A stretch of 43,216 nt of DNA from JAVBNO01 sp031551485. GTDB taxonomy: Bacteria; Bacillota; Clostridia; Oscillospirales; Ruminococcaceae. Each line of letters opens with the position of its first letter. Position 1 is the first letter of the stretch. Location of the stretch: positions 1-43,216 of the forward strand of contig JAVBNO010000004.1 in NCBI GenBank assembly GCA_031551485.1, in the 5' to 3' direction. The notes below the pieces were generated by a model. It worked only from the letters and a program-made list of their open reading frames with translations, was not told the DNA's origin and ran no database searches. The position numbers and the translations under genes are program-made. Shown here piece after piece: positions 1 through 8,198 of this stretch.

Positions 1-364
1 TGTATATGTTGTGTGGTAACTGCATTTTACACCTTGGTTGCCATGTTTGCCTTTTTTATTTCACTTTCTCTTGTTGCACTTGATATTATATTCTGCCCTA
101 GTGCCCCCACGAGGCACGCCTGTGAGCGCAGGGCGCGAACGCTGCGGCTTTCGCAGAAGCCGCGCGTGCCATGGGATGGGGGTTTTTGCATATTTTTTGC
201 GCCAAAAAGGATGCGCCGGTCGCGGCCCGAGCGACAGGCTAGATACTTGCCGGAGAGGTTGCGCGTCTACTGTAATGCTATGATAGACCGGTACCAACGC
301 TTTTCCCTTTACCGCAAAAACATCTCTGAACCCTGCGTCTAACATGGGGTCTGGACAAAAGAAG
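1..364. other. Left-edge stretch with no convincing gene
   Basis: Three open frames of 80 to 110 codons overlap here on both strands. None has a ribosome site, a recognisable domain or a plausible composition (Arg, Pro and Cys runs typical of chance frames in GC-rich DNA). A short hairpin (7-bp arms at 144-150 and 157-163) is the only structure seen. A TATAAT-like box on the minus strand near 84-91 could serve a gene off the left edge, but no matching -35 box was found. Confidence 0.5.
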
Positions 365-398
365 AAAAGAGCTGTGTCCTGTTGGGCACAGCTCTTTT
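365..398 (-). terminator. Intrinsic terminator of the mscL-DMT unit
   Basis: Perfect 12-bp arms (365-376 and 387-398, core GAGCTGTG/CACAGCTC) enclose a 10-nt loop. In the minus direction the arm ends in a T run followed by more pyrimidines. It lies 45 bp beyond the stop of the DMT permease. The opposite arm also ends in T, so it could work both ways. Confidence 0.8.
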
Positions 399-442
399 AG
401 GTTGCAAATAAATGGCAAAATAAATCCCCGCATATTGGCGGC

Positions 443-1321
443 TTAGGCCTTTTGCTTGCCTTTCCAACCCGAAAGCACCATGCCGCCCACAATAATGACG
501 CCGCCGATGAAGGCAAGGGGCGTCATCCGTTCGCCGATCCAAAAATAGGCGAAAAGGGTTGCGATGAAAGGCTCTAAATACATAAACGAAGTCACGTGAC
601 TGGTCTTGTCCGCCAGCGACAGGGCATAGCTCCACGAAAGATAGGCCAGCGCCGCCGGGAAGACACCCAGATAAACAATAAGCAGACTGGCCCCAGGCGG
701 CGCCAGTGGAAGCTCTTTGCACAGCTTGGGCAGGAAGACAAGCATGAAACCCGTGGCGATGCAGATGGCGTAGACGGTGGCATCCAGCGCCGGATAGCGG
801 GCCAAAATTTTGCGCTGGAGGATATTGTACAGGCTGGTGCAAATGGCGGCAGCCACCAGCATGGCCACACCCCAGTTGAAGGTGAAGCCGGTTACCTGGC
901 TGATGGCCACAAGCACAAGGCCCGCGCCGCTGATGAAAACGCCTACCCACCCCCGAAGGCTTACTTTTTCCTTGAGGATGAGCACCGAAAGCACCAGGGT
1001 AAACACCGGCATGGAGGCGATGATAAAGCTGCTGGCGCCGGAGGTGACAAGGCCCGTTCCGGTATTAAACAGCCACATGTAGAGAAAAATACCCACAAAG
1101 CCGCCGGCAGCCAAAAGGGGGATGTCCCTTTTGGCCGGACGTTTCATTTTGCGCGCCACAGCCAACACAAGCATGACGCAGGAGGCCACCAAAAACCGCA
1201 AGAGCATGATAGACTCCGGCGAATAAAACCGCAGCAGATATTTGACCGCGGGAAAAGAAGACGCCCAAAGGGTGATGGTGCAAAAAGCGGCGGCCATGAC
1301 CCTCCATCGTTTATGTTTCAA
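443..1321 (-). CDS. DMT-superfamily (EamA-type) permease
   Basis: A 292-residue, very hydrophobic protein with about ten membrane segments arranged as two EamA repeats. The N-terminus (LWASSFPAVKYLL) and the mid-protein segment with LKEKVSLRGWVGV are characteristic of EamA/RhaT drug-metabolite transporters. It sits in the cytoplasmic membrane and probably exports a metabolite or amino acid; the substrate cannot be read from sequence. The start is TTG at 1321, supported by AAGGA about 10 nt upstream. An ATG in that leader stops after six codons in its own frame. It follows mscL by 33 bp on the same strand with no terminator between, so the two are probably co-transcribed. Confidence 0.9.
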   Translation of the reverse strand: MKHKRWRVMAAAFCTITLWASSFPAVKYLLRFYSPESIMLLRFLVASCVMLVLAVARKMKRPAKRDIPLLAAGGFVGIFLYMWLFNTGTGLVTSGASSFIIASMPVFTLVLSVLILKEKVSLRGWVGVFISGAGLVLVAISQVTGFTFNWGVAMLVAAAICTSLYNILQRKILARYPALDATVYAICIATGFMLVFLPKLCKELPLAPPGASLLIVYLGVFPAALAYLSWSYALSLADKTSHVTSFMYLEPFIATLFAYFWIGERMTPLAFIGGVIIVGGMVLSGWKGKQKA

Positions 1322-1354
1322 TTTGGCCCATTCCTTATGTAAAAGTCGGTAGCA

Positions 1355-1738
1355 TTATTTTTTGAGGGCATCGCGGATTTCCCGCAGAAGCACAATCTCT
1401 TCGGGGTCCGGGGCGGGTGCGGCGGGCTCTTCTTTCTTTTTCCGCATGATGGTATTGATCATTTTGATCATGATGAAAATGCATAAAGCAATAATCAAAA
1501 AGTCAATGATGCTTTGGAGAAAAGCGCCGTATTTGAGCACAAGCTCGGGGTTGTTGGGGGAAAGGGCATAGGCATAGGTGGAAAAATCCACATCGCCCAT
1601 CAACAGGCCCACCAAAGGCATGATAATGTCGCCCACAAGGGACGAGACGATTTTGCCAAAAGCGCCGCCCATAATCACGCCGACGGCCATATCCATCACG
1701 TTACCGCGCATGGCAAATTCTTTAAACTCTTTAAACAT
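1355..1738 (-). CDS. mscL: Large-conductance mechanosensitive channel MscL
   Basis: A 127-residue protein of the usual MscL length. The N-terminal amphipathic helix (MFKEFKEFAMRGNVMDMAV) is followed by the glycine-rich first membrane helix (GVIMGGAFGKIVSSLVGD), an extracellular loop, the second membrane helix (about residues 70-95) and a charged cytoplasmic helix ending in LLREIRDALKK. It forms a homopentameric pore that vents solutes on hypo-osmotic shock. The ATG at 1738 is preferred over an in-frame ATG five codons earlier because GGAG lies 8 nt upstream of it. First gene of a two-gene unit with the DMT permease. Confidence 0.97.
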   Translation of the reverse strand: MFKEFKEFAMRGNVMDMAVGVIMGGAFGKIVSSLVGDIIMPLVGLLMGDVDFSTYAYALSPNNPELVLKYGAFLQSIIDFLIIALCIFIMIKMINTIMRKKKEEPAAPAPDPEEIVLLREIRDALKK

Positions 1739-1778
1739 ACACTCATCTCCCAAAATCTGATTGTTTGGACTCCCATTA

Positions 1779-1807
1779 AGAATAGCGGCATATGGATCTT
1801 ATGTCAA
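1779..1807 (-). promoter_or_regulatory. Promoter of mscL
   Basis: On the minus strand TTGACA (1802-1807) and TATTCT (1779-1784) are separated by 17 bp, about 40 bp upstream of the mscL start. It is divergent from the csoR promoter. Confidence 0.7.
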
Positions 1808-1841
1808 CCATTAATATCCATTTTAGAGCAACCGTATGCTC

Positions 1842-1870
1842 TTGACAAAACTGAAATACGCGGCTACAAT
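1842..1870 (+). promoter_or_regulatory. Promoter of the copper operon
   Basis: TTGACA (1842-1847), a 17-bp spacer and TACAAT (1865-1870): a near-consensus sigma-70/SigA promoter. Its -10 box lies inside the left arm of the CsoR palindrome, so repressor binding would directly block RNA polymerase. Confidence 0.9.
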
Positions 1871-1906
1871 AATATACTATACGGGGGTATAGTATATTAT
1901 TGTAGC
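1863..1906. promoter_or_regulatory. CsoR operator (perfect palindrome)
   Basis: Two perfect 20-bp arms (1863-1882 and 1887-1906) flank GGGG. The centre ATACGGGGGTAT matches the known CsoR operator type with a G/C core and AT-rich flanks. It covers the -10 box and the expected start of transcription and ends 30 bp before csoR. Copper-dependent autoregulation of csoR-copA-copZ is inferred from this placement. Confidence 0.9.
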
Positions 1907-1935
1907 ACGGCAGCTGCCCGAAAGGAGTTTTGAAT

Positions 1936-2238
1936 ATGGCGCAACGAAAAAATATGGTGGAAGACCGCACAACCCTGCGGGGCCACGCCCTGAAACAAAA
2001 CCTGCTCACCCGGCTTAACCGCGTGGAGGGTCAGGTGCGGGGCATTAAAGCAATGGTGGAGGAAGACCGTTATTGCGATGACTTGCTGCACCAAATTGCG
2101 GCCGCCCGCTCGGCGCTGGACTCTGTTGCCAAGCTGGTGCTGGAAAATCACATCCGGGGCTGCCTTGTCAGCCGCATTCGCAGCGGCGACGACAGCATTG
2201 TGGACGAGCTGCTGGTCACCATTGGCAAAATGTTGTAA
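1936..2238 (+). CDS. csoR: Copper-sensing transcriptional repressor CsoR
   Basis: A 100-residue all-helical CsoR/RcnR-family protein (LLTRLNRVEGQVRGIKAMV signature). The Cu(I)-binding triad is present as C47, H72 and C76, with the 25- and 4-residue spacing of characterised CsoR proteins. That argues for copper rather than nickel/cobalt (RcnR) or sulfide (CstR) sensing. Apo-CsoR binds the operator just upstream; Cu(I) releases it. The ATG at 1936 has AAAGGAG 8 nt upstream; an in-frame TTG two codons earlier overlaps the space needed by that site. First gene of csoR-copA-copZ. Confidence 0.96.
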   Translation: MAQRKNMVEDRTTLRGHALKQNLLTRLNRVEGQVRGIKAMVEEDRYCDDLLHQIAAARSALDSVAKLVLENHIRGCLVSRIRSGDDSIVDELLVTIGKML

Positions 2239-2265
2239 TGACACGATGAAGATTTAGGTGAAACG

Positions 2266-4740
2266 ATGATGAAACAAATATTTTCCATTACCGGCATGAC
2301 CTGCGCCGCCTGTTCGGCTCGCATTGAAAAAGTGGTAGGGCGGCTGGAGGGCGTTTCCACCGCCGCCGTCAATTTGGCCGCCGAAACGTTGACGGTGGAA
2401 TATGACGAGACCCGCCTTTCCCCTTCCAATGTGATCGACGCGGTGCAAAAGCTGGGTTACGGCGCCGCGGTGCCGTCATCACTCAATCATGGAGTGCTGT
2501 CGATTGGCGGCATGACCTGCGCCGCCTGTGCCTCCCGCATTGAAAAAGTGGTAGGACGGCTGGAGGGCGTTTCCGCTGCCGCCGTCAACCTGGCTGCCGA
2601 AAGCCTGGCAGTGGAATACGACCCCAAAATCATACGCCTGTCCGCCATCCGTGCCGCCGTGGAAAAAATCGGCTATCGGGTGTTGGAGGCGGAAAAGAGC
2701 CAGGACGAGCGGTTAAACCGCCGTGCACAGGAGGCCCGGGAACTGTGGCGCCGGTTTATCGGGGCGTTGTGCTTTGCCGTTCCTCTTTTATATTTGGCCA
2801 TGGGCTCGATGCTGGCGATGAAGGGTTGGCTACCTGTCCCCATTCCCCCGTTGCTCCAGCCCATGGACTACCCCCTTCACTACGCCATCTGCCAAATCAT
2901 ATTGGTGCTGCCCATTGTCTGGATTGGCCGCCGGTTTTACACCGTCGGCTTCAAGGCGCTGTGGCAACGCAGCCCCAACATGGATTCTCTGATTGCCCTT
3001 GGCACAACCGCCGCCCTTGTTTACAGCTTTTACTCCACCTGGCAAATTGTGGGCGGCGATCATATGGCAGTAGATCGGTTGTATTTTGAGTCGGCAGGTG
3101 TTATCATTACACTGATCCTTTTGGGCAAAGCGCTGGAAGCCCGGGCCAAAGGCAAAACCAGCGCCGCCATCCAAAAGCTGATGGGCCTGGCCCCCAAGAC
3201 GGCCACCCTTTGGCAAGACGGCGCCGAATCGATTATCCCCATTGACGAAGTTGTACCCGGCGACATGCTGGTTGTCCGGCCCGGCGAAAAATTGCCGGTG
3301 GACGGCGTCATAATGGAAGGGCAGACGGCAGTGGACGAATCGATGTTGTCCGGCGAAAGCATGCCCGTGGACAAAAAGCCGGGGGATCATGTTTATGCCG
3401 CCAGCCTGAACGGCTACGGTCTTATCCGCTTTAAGGCCCAAAAAGTGGGCAGCGAAACGGCCCTGGCGCAGATTATCAAGCTGGTGGAGGAGGCGCAGGG
3501 TTCCAAAGCGCCCATTGCCCGACTGGCGGATGTTGTGGCCGGTTATTTTGTTCCCGCCGTTTTGTTCATTGCCGTCATTGCCGCTGTGGTTTGGCTGGTG
3601 GCGGGCCAAAGCTTTGATTTTGCCCTGACGATTTTAATTGCCGTGTTGGTCATTGCCTGTCCCTGTGCACTGGGTTTGGCTACCCCCACCGCCATTATGG
3701 TGGGCACCGGCAAGGCGGCCGAATATGGCATTTTATTTAAAAACGGAACCGCCCTGGAAACCGCCTGCAAAATTGAAGCCATTGTGCTGGATAAGACCGG
3801 CACTGTAACCGAAGGCAAACCGGCCGTCACCCGCATTTTGCCCGCGGCCGGCATTGCGCCCGGGCAGCTGCTGCAGTGGGCAGCCGCTGTAGAGCAAGGA
3901 TCAGAACACCCCTTGGGCAAAGCCATTGTGGAGGCGGCAGCCAAAGAGCATCTCCCCCTTTCCGCTGTCAGCGCATTTAAGGCGGCCCCCGGCCACGGTG
4001 TGCAAGGCAAAGTGGACGGCGTTTCCCTGCTGCTGGGCAACAAGGCGCTGATGACCGAAGCCGGCATTGGGGTGGCGGAAGTGGAAAAAGAGGCCGACGC
4101 CATGGCCGAGCTGGGCCAGACGCCCATCTATGTGGCCGCAGAAGGCCGTTTGGCCGGGGTGATTGCCGTGGCCGACGTTTTGAAAGCCCAAAGCGCCGCC
4201 GCCGTCCGCCGCTTGGAGGCATTGGGCCTCCGGGTCATTATGCTGACCGGCGACAACGAAAAGACGGCAAAAGCCATTGCCGCACAGGCTGGCATTGCCC
4301 ATGTGCTGGCCGATGTGCTGCCCGCCGACAAAGCCCGGGAAGTGGCGAAATTGCAGGCGGCTGGCCAAAGAGTAGCGATGGTAGGCGACGGTATTAACGA
4401 CGCCCCCGCCCTGGCCCAGGCCGATGTAGGCATCGCCATCGGCTCCGGCACCGATGTGGCGATGGAATCCGCCGACATCGTATTGATGAAAAGTGATTTG
4501 ATGGACATTCCCGCCGCTATAGATTTGAGCAAAAGCACCATTCGCAACATTAAAGAAAACCTGTTTTGGGCTTTTGGTTACAATGTGGCCGGCATTCCGG
4601 TGGCGGCGGGGCTTTTATATGCGTTTGGCGGGCCGCTGTTAAGCCCGATGCTGGCCGCCGCCGCCATGTCCTTTAGCTCTGTATCGGTGCTGACCAATGC
4701 CCTGCGGCTGCGGGGCTGGAAAAAGAAAAACGAAGCTTAA
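2266..4740 (+). CDS. copA: Copper-exporting P1B-type ATPase CopA
   Basis: An 824-residue P1B ATPase that pumps Cu(I) out across the cytoplasmic membrane. Two N-terminal heavy-metal-associated domains carry CxxC at C13/C16 and C85/C88. Then come membrane helices, the actuator loop with SGES, the CPC metal motif (465-467) in the sixth helix, the phosphorylation site DKTGT (D509), the SEHPLG nucleotide motif and the hinge GDGINDAP (707-714). All are intact. The start could be the ATG at 2266 or the next codon; AGGTG lies 5-8 nt upstream. It is 27 bp downstream of csoR and 20 bp upstream of copZ. The two metal-binding domains are unusually alike at the DNA level. Confidence 0.97.
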   Translation: MMKQIFSITGMTCAACSARIEKVVGRLEGVSTAAVNLAAETLTVEYDETRLSPSNVIDAVQKLGYGAAVPSSLNHGVLSIGGMTCAACASRIEKVVGRLEGVSAAAVNLAAESLAVEYDPKIIRLSAIRAAVEKIGYRVLEAEKSQDERLNRRAQEARELWRRFIGALCFAVPLLYLAMGSMLAMKGWLPVPIPPLLQPMDYPLHYAICQIILVLPIVWIGRRFYTVGFKALWQRSPNMDSLIALGTTAALVYSFYSTWQIVGGDHMAVDRLYFESAGVIITLILLGKALEARAKGKTSAAIQKLMGLAPKTATLWQDGAESIIPIDEVVPGDMLVVRPGEKLPVDGVIMEGQTAVDESMLSGESMPVDKKPGDHVYAASLNGYGLIRFKAQKVGSETALAQIIKLVEEAQGSKAPIARLADVVAGYFVPAVLFIAVIAAVVWLVAGQSFDFALTILIAVLVIACPCALGLATPTAIMVGTGKAAEYGILFKNGTALETACKIEAIVLDKTGTVTEGKPAVTRILPAAGIAPGQLLQWAAAVEQGSEHPLGKAIVEAAAKEHLPLSAVSAFKAAPGHGVQGKVDGVSLLLGNKALMTEAGIGVAEVEKEADAMAELGQTPIYVAAEGRLAGVIAVADVLKAQSAAAVRRLEALGLRVIMLTGDNEKTAKAIAAQAGIAHVLADVLPADKAREVAKLQAAGQRVAMVGDGINDAPALAQADVGIAIGSGTDVAMESADIVLMKSDLMDIPAAIDLSKSTIRNIKENLFWAFGYNVAGIPVAAGLLYAFGGPLLSPMLAAAAMSFSSVSVLTNALRLRGWKKKNEA
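2292..2626 (+). repeat. Tandem duplication of the CopA metal-binding domain
   Basis: Bases 2292-2410 and 2508-2626 are near copies offset by 216 bp (72 codons). A stretch of about 66 bp differs at only a few positions, including third-codon positions, which is closer than protein selection alone requires. This suggests recent duplication or gene conversion of the HMA domain. Confidence 0.8.
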
Positions 4741-4760
4741 TTGTAAAAAGGAGATTACCC

Positions 4761-4967
4761 ATGGAAACCATTACACTGAATGTAGAAGGTATGTCTTGTT
4801 CCCATTGCGAAGCCGCGGTGAAAGGCGCTTTGATCACTTTGCCCGGCGTTGTGAACGTCACGGTATCGCTGGCGAGCAGAACCGCCACCGTGGAATTTGA
4901 CGCCGCCAAAGTGACCCCCGCCGAAATGAAAGCGGCGGTGGCGGGACAAGGTTACGACGTTGTATAG
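4761..4967 (+). CDS. copZ: Copper chaperone CopZ
   Basis: A 68-residue stand-alone HMA domain with the MxCxxC metal motif (M11, C13, C16: GMSCSHC) and the usual ferredoxin-like beta-alpha-beta-beta-alpha-beta length. It carries Cu(I) in the cytosol and hands it to CopA or CsoR. AAAGGAG lies 7-8 nt before the ATG. Third gene of the copper operon, 20 bp after copA, under the same operator. No terminator was seen after it before the glnS promoter. Confidence 0.95.
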   Translation: METITLNVEGMSCSHCEAAVKGALITLPGVVNVTVSLASRTATVEFDAAKVTPAEMKAAVAGQGYDVV

Positions 4968-4992
4968 CCCAGCCGTTCGAATGGGATTTTTC

Positions 4993-5021
4993 TTGCCACG
5001 GGGGCTGTTTTTGGGTATAAT
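4993..5021 (+). promoter_or_regulatory. Promoter of glnS
   Basis: TTGCCA (4993-4998), a 17-bp spacer and a perfect TATAAT (5016-5021), 35 bp before the glnS start. It gives glnS expression independent of the copper operon upstream. Confidence 0.8.
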
Positions 5022-5056
5022 ACCATAAGGTATCCTGCAAAGAAGGAGAGTTCCCA

Positions 5057-6709
5057 ATGGAAGAAATAAAGTCAAATTTTATTCACGAAATCATTGACCG
5101 GGACCTGGCCGAGGGACGAGAGGACCATGTGCATACCCGATTCCCGCCCGAGCCCAACGGCTACCTCCATATTGGCAGCGCCAAGGCCATTTGGATTAAC
5201 GCCCACACGGCCCAAAAGTATGGCGGCCTTTTTAATTTGCGGTACGACGACACCAACCCGGAAAAAGAGGACGACGAATATGTTCGTTCTATTGAGGAAG
5301 ATTTGCGCTGGCTGGGGGCCGACCCCGACGGCGGTATCTTTTATGGCTCCGATTATTTTGACAAATGCTATGAATTTGCCGAAAAGCTGATTCTGGACGG
5401 CAAGGCTTTTGTCTGCGATTTATCCCAAGAGCAGATGAGCGAATATCGGGGCACTTTGACCGATCCGGGCCGGGAGAGCCCTTACAAAAACCGCAGCGCC
5501 GAGGAAAACCTGGATTTGTTCCGCCGGATGCGGGCCGGGGAATTCCCCGCGGGCAGCCGCACACTGCGGGCCAAAATTGACATGGCCTCCCCCAATATGA
5601 ACATGCGCGATCCGGTCATCTACCGCATTGTGTATACGCCTCATCACCGCCAGGGGGACAAGTGGTGCATCTACCCCATGTACGACTACGCCCACCCGAT
5701 ACAAGACGCGTTGGAGGAGATCACCCACTCGTTGTGCTCCATTGAATTTGAAAACCACCGCCCCTTGTATGACTGGGTGGTGGATAACATCGACTTTGCA
5801 CATAAACCCCATCAATATGAATTTGCACGCCTGAATATGACATACACCGTGATGAGCAAGCGGTATTTGCGCAAGCTGGTGGAAACCGGCAGCGTGGACG
5901 GCTGGGACGATCCCCGTATGCCCACGCTGTGCGGTCTGCGTCGTCGGGGATATACGCCTTCCAGCATCCTTGATTTTATCGCCCGCTCCGGCGTATCCAA
6001 AACCACCAGCATGACCGACGTCCGCTTTTTGGAATATTGCCTTTGCGAAGAACTGAATGCATCCGCTCCCCGCCGGGTAGCCGTCATCGAGCCGCTGGCG
6101 GTGGAGATTATCAATTACCCGCAGGACAAAACGGAAAGTTTCACTTTTTCGAATCATCCCCAGCGCCCCGAAGAAGGCAGCCGGGAGCTTCCTTTTAGCC
6201 ACAACATATGGATTGAACGCTCTGATTTTATGGAGGAGCCTGTCCCCGGATTTGTCCGCTTGATACCCGGCGGTGAAGTGCGCCTGATGAGCGCTTACCT
6301 GATGAAATGCGAGGAAGTCGTTCATGGGGAAGATGGCCAGGTGGTAAAGCTGCGGTGCACCGTCGATTTGGAGACCCGCAACAACAAACCCGCCGACGGC
6401 CGCAAGGTTAAGGGTACCATCCACTGGTTGGCCGCCGATTACACAGAAGACAGCGACATCCGTTATTACAACCAGCTGTTCAACAAAGAAAATGTGGCCA
6501 CCCTGCTGGAGGACGACAACTTCGAGGCGTTTTTGGCCGATGATTCTTTGGTGGAGTACAAAGGCTGCAAGCTGGAGCCCGCGTTGGCCACGGCAAAAGC
6601 CGGACAGCAGTTCCAGTTCGTCCGCATGGGTTACTTCACCCGGGACAGCAAGCACCCCGGCGTTTTTGGCCGTATTGTGCCGCTGAAAAGCAGTTTTAAA
6701 CCGGAGTAA
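5057..6709 (+). CDS. glnS: Glutaminyl-tRNA synthetase
   Basis: A 550-residue class Ib aminoacyl-tRNA synthetase charging tRNA-Gln with glutamine. The N-terminal signature FPPEPNGYLHIGSAKA contains the HIGH-type motif as HIGS (38-41). The KMSKS-type loop is VMSKR (265-269), as in bacterial GlnRS. The C-terminal half is the beta-barrel anticodon-binding domain. FPPEPNG and the glutamine-type barrel distinguish it from GluRS. AAGGAG lies 7 nt before the ATG. Many Bacillota make Gln-tRNA indirectly with GatCAB, so a GlnRS marks the subset of Clostridia that have the direct route. Transcribed alone. Confidence 0.96.
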   Translation: MEEIKSNFIHEIIDRDLAEGREDHVHTRFPPEPNGYLHIGSAKAIWINAHTAQKYGGLFNLRYDDTNPEKEDDEYVRSIEEDLRWLGADPDGGIFYGSDYFDKCYEFAEKLILDGKAFVCDLSQEQMSEYRGTLTDPGRESPYKNRSAEENLDLFRRMRAGEFPAGSRTLRAKIDMASPNMNMRDPVIYRIVYTPHHRQGDKWCIYPMYDYAHPIQDALEEITHSLCSIEFENHRPLYDWVVDNIDFAHKPHQYEFARLNMTYTVMSKRYLRKLVETGSVDGWDDPRMPTLCGLRRRGYTPSSILDFIARSGVSKTTSMTDVRFLEYCLCEELNASAPRRVAVIEPLAVEIINYPQDKTESFTFSNHPQRPEEGSRELPFSHNIWIERSDFMEEPVPGFVRLIPGGEVRLMSAYLMKCEEVVHGEDGQVVKLRCTVDLETRNNKPADGRKVKGTIHWLAADYTEDSDIRYYNQLFNKENVATLLEDDNFEAFLADDSLVEYKGCKLEPALATAKAGQQFQFVRMGYFTRDSKHPGVFGRIVPLKSSFKPE

Positions 6710-6723
6710 AGTTCGAGACCATT

Positions 6724-6760
6724 ACAATACCCCTGATCCTTAATGGGTCAGGGGTATTGT
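6724..6760. terminator. Hairpin between glnS and the ABC importer genes
   Basis: Perfect 13-bp arms (6724-6736 and 6748-6760; core ATACCCCTGA/TCAGGGGTAT) with an 11-nt loop, 14 bp after the glnS stop. It lies between convergent genes and could end both, but neither side has a clear T run, so it is a weaker intrinsic terminator. Confidence 0.6.
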
Positions 6761-6787
6761 GTCGTAAAACAACGAATTTTCGTATAT

Positions 6788-7393
6788 TTAATTCCAATTA
6801 TCCATTTTGTATAATTTGGCATGGAAGGCGGCGACATCGTCCACGTCGTGGGTGGCCAGCACCACCGCCATGTCGCCATACTGCTTGATCAGGTCAATGG
6901 CCTGCCCTTTGGCCGCGGCGTCCAGGCCTTTGAACGGTTCATCCAACACAAGCAGAGTGGGTTCCACCGCCAGCGCCCGGGCCAACGCCACCCGCCGCCG
7001 CTGGCCCCCGCTTAGGGCGGAAACGTTCTGGCCGGCGGCTTCGGCAATGCCCAACGCCTGCAAAAGCCCTCGGGCACACGCTTCCTTTTCCCTTTGCTCC
7101 GCTGCGCTGGGCAAAACGACCAGAATATTCTCAAGGGCCGTATACCAAGGCAACAGCCGGTCTTCCTGAAAAACCACAGCCGGCCGCAAACCGTCAAGGC
7201 CGGTGATGGTGCCGGCGTCGGGGCTTTCCAGCCCCAGCAAAAGGCGCAAAAAGGTGCTTTTGCCGCAGCCGGAGGGGCCCATAAAGGCGGTGACACCGGC
7301 GAGGGGAATGTGGGCGCTGAAATGACGAAGGATCGGTGAACTGCCCGGTGCGTAAGCAAAGGTGACATCCCGCACCACAATATCCTCAGGCAT
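6788..7393 (-). CDS. ABC importer ATP-binding protein, SsuB/TauB type
   Basis: A 201-residue ABC ATPase: Walker A GPSGCGKST (39-47), Q-loop FQEDRLLPW (Q76), signature LSGGQ (127-131), Walker B LLVLDE (147-152) and switch His in THD. The FQEDRLLPW segment is typical of the nitrate/sulfonate/taurine importer group. It is about 40 residues shorter than most relatives, ending soon after the H-loop. It powers uptake by the permease encoded upstream. The ATG at 7393 overlaps the permease stop by 8 bp, indicating translational coupling. A longer open frame continuing upstream to 7798 is only an alternative frame of the permease gene. Confidence 0.92.
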   Translation of the reverse strand: MPEDIVVRDVTFAYAPGSSPILRHFSAHIPLAGVTAFMGPSGCGKSTFLRLLLGLESPDAGTITGLDGLRPAVVFQEDRLLPWYTALENILVVLPSAAEQREKEACARGLLQALGIAEAAGQNVSALSGGQRRRVALARALAVEPTLLVLDEPFKGLDAAAKGQAIDLIKQYGDMAVVLATHDVDDVAAFHAKLYKMDNWN

Positions 7394-8198
7394 CCTTTTC
7401 GCCCCCTTTCGCCAGGGTGGCCGCTTGGCTGCCGCCGCTTTGCAAATAACGGGACCAGTGGATGACAAGCTGCTCCATGGCGACGCTGAGCAGAACGACC
7501 ACCACTGTCCACGCCAGCAAATCCGCGTTGGAGAAATAGATTTTGGCGTTGTACAGATTGATGCCAATGGTGTTGTTGGGCAGCGTGATGACCTCGGCGG
7601 CAATGCCCGATTTCCACGCAAAACCCAAACCCACCCGGCAAGCGGTGACGAAGTAGGGTGCGATGGAGGGAATATAGATGGAGGAGAGCAGCCGGCCACC
7701 GGGCATGCGAAAAACCCGCGCCATTTCCAAAAGTTTGAGATCGGTCTGCTCGATGCCGGTGAGCACGTTAAAATAGATGACCGGCAGCACCATGACAAAG
7801 GCGATGAAGAGGCTTAAATTTTGGCTTTTAATCCACAAGAGCGCCAAAATGCTGAAGGAGGCCACAGGGGTGGACTGGATGAGGGCCAACACCGGCGCAA
7901 ACAGCGTGCGCACAAACCCAAAGCGAGCTGACAGCCCCGCCAGCAGCACGCCCCCTGCAACGGCCAGCATAAGACCTGCGAAAATGTGCAAAAGCGTGTT
8001 GGCCACCGCCAGCCAGAATGCGCCTTCCTGCACCAAAGAAAAAAGGCGTACTGCCACTTTCACAGGAGATACGAGCAGTATCTCCTGTGAAATGAGTACG
8101 CTTAACAGGTGCCACACCGCCACCCAAAAGGCAATGACCAAAAGGGTGCGAAGAGGCTTTTGAATGGGTGTGTTACCGCTGATAGTAGAAATTTTCAT
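7386..8198 (-). CDS. ABC importer permease, SsuC/TauC type
   Basis: A 270-residue integral membrane protein with about six helices and a BPD_transp_1 domain. The cytoplasmic EAA-like loop, which contacts the ATPase, is visible around LLEMARVFRMPGGRLLSSIYIPS, and the segment GLGFAWKSGIAAEV is typical of the sulfonate/nitrate/taurine permease group. The ATG at 8198 has GGAGG 9 nt upstream. It overlaps the binding-protein gene by 26 bp and the ATPase gene by 8 bp, so all three form one operon. The C-terminus carries an extra polar tail of about 20 residues. Confidence 0.9.
   Translation of the reverse strand: MKISTISGNTPIQKPLRTLLVIAFWVAVWHLLSVLISQEILLVSPVKVAVRLFSLVQEGAFWLAVANTLLHIFAGLMLAVAGGVLLAGLSARFGFVRTLFAPVLALIQSTPVASFSILALLWIKSQNLSLFIAFVMVLPVIYFNVLTGIEQTDLKLLEMARVFRMPGGRLLSSIYIPSIAPYFVTACRVGLGFAWKSGIAAEVITLPNNTIGINLYNAKIYFSNADLLAWTVVVVLLSVAMEQLVIHWSRYLQSGGSQAATLAKGGEKDA

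Noticed and set aside
13..345. Overlapping open frames of 80-110 codons on both strands at the left edge
   Set aside because: No ribosome sites, no recognisable domains and composition typical of chance frames.
5420..6655. Minus-strand open frame of about 410 codons opposite glnS
   Set aside because: Shadow of glnS, which has all synthetase motifs.
7394..7798. N-terminal extension of the ABC ATPase in an open frame up to 7798
   Set aside because: It is an alternative frame of the permease gene; the true ATPase start at 7393 gives a normal N-terminus just before the Walker A motif.
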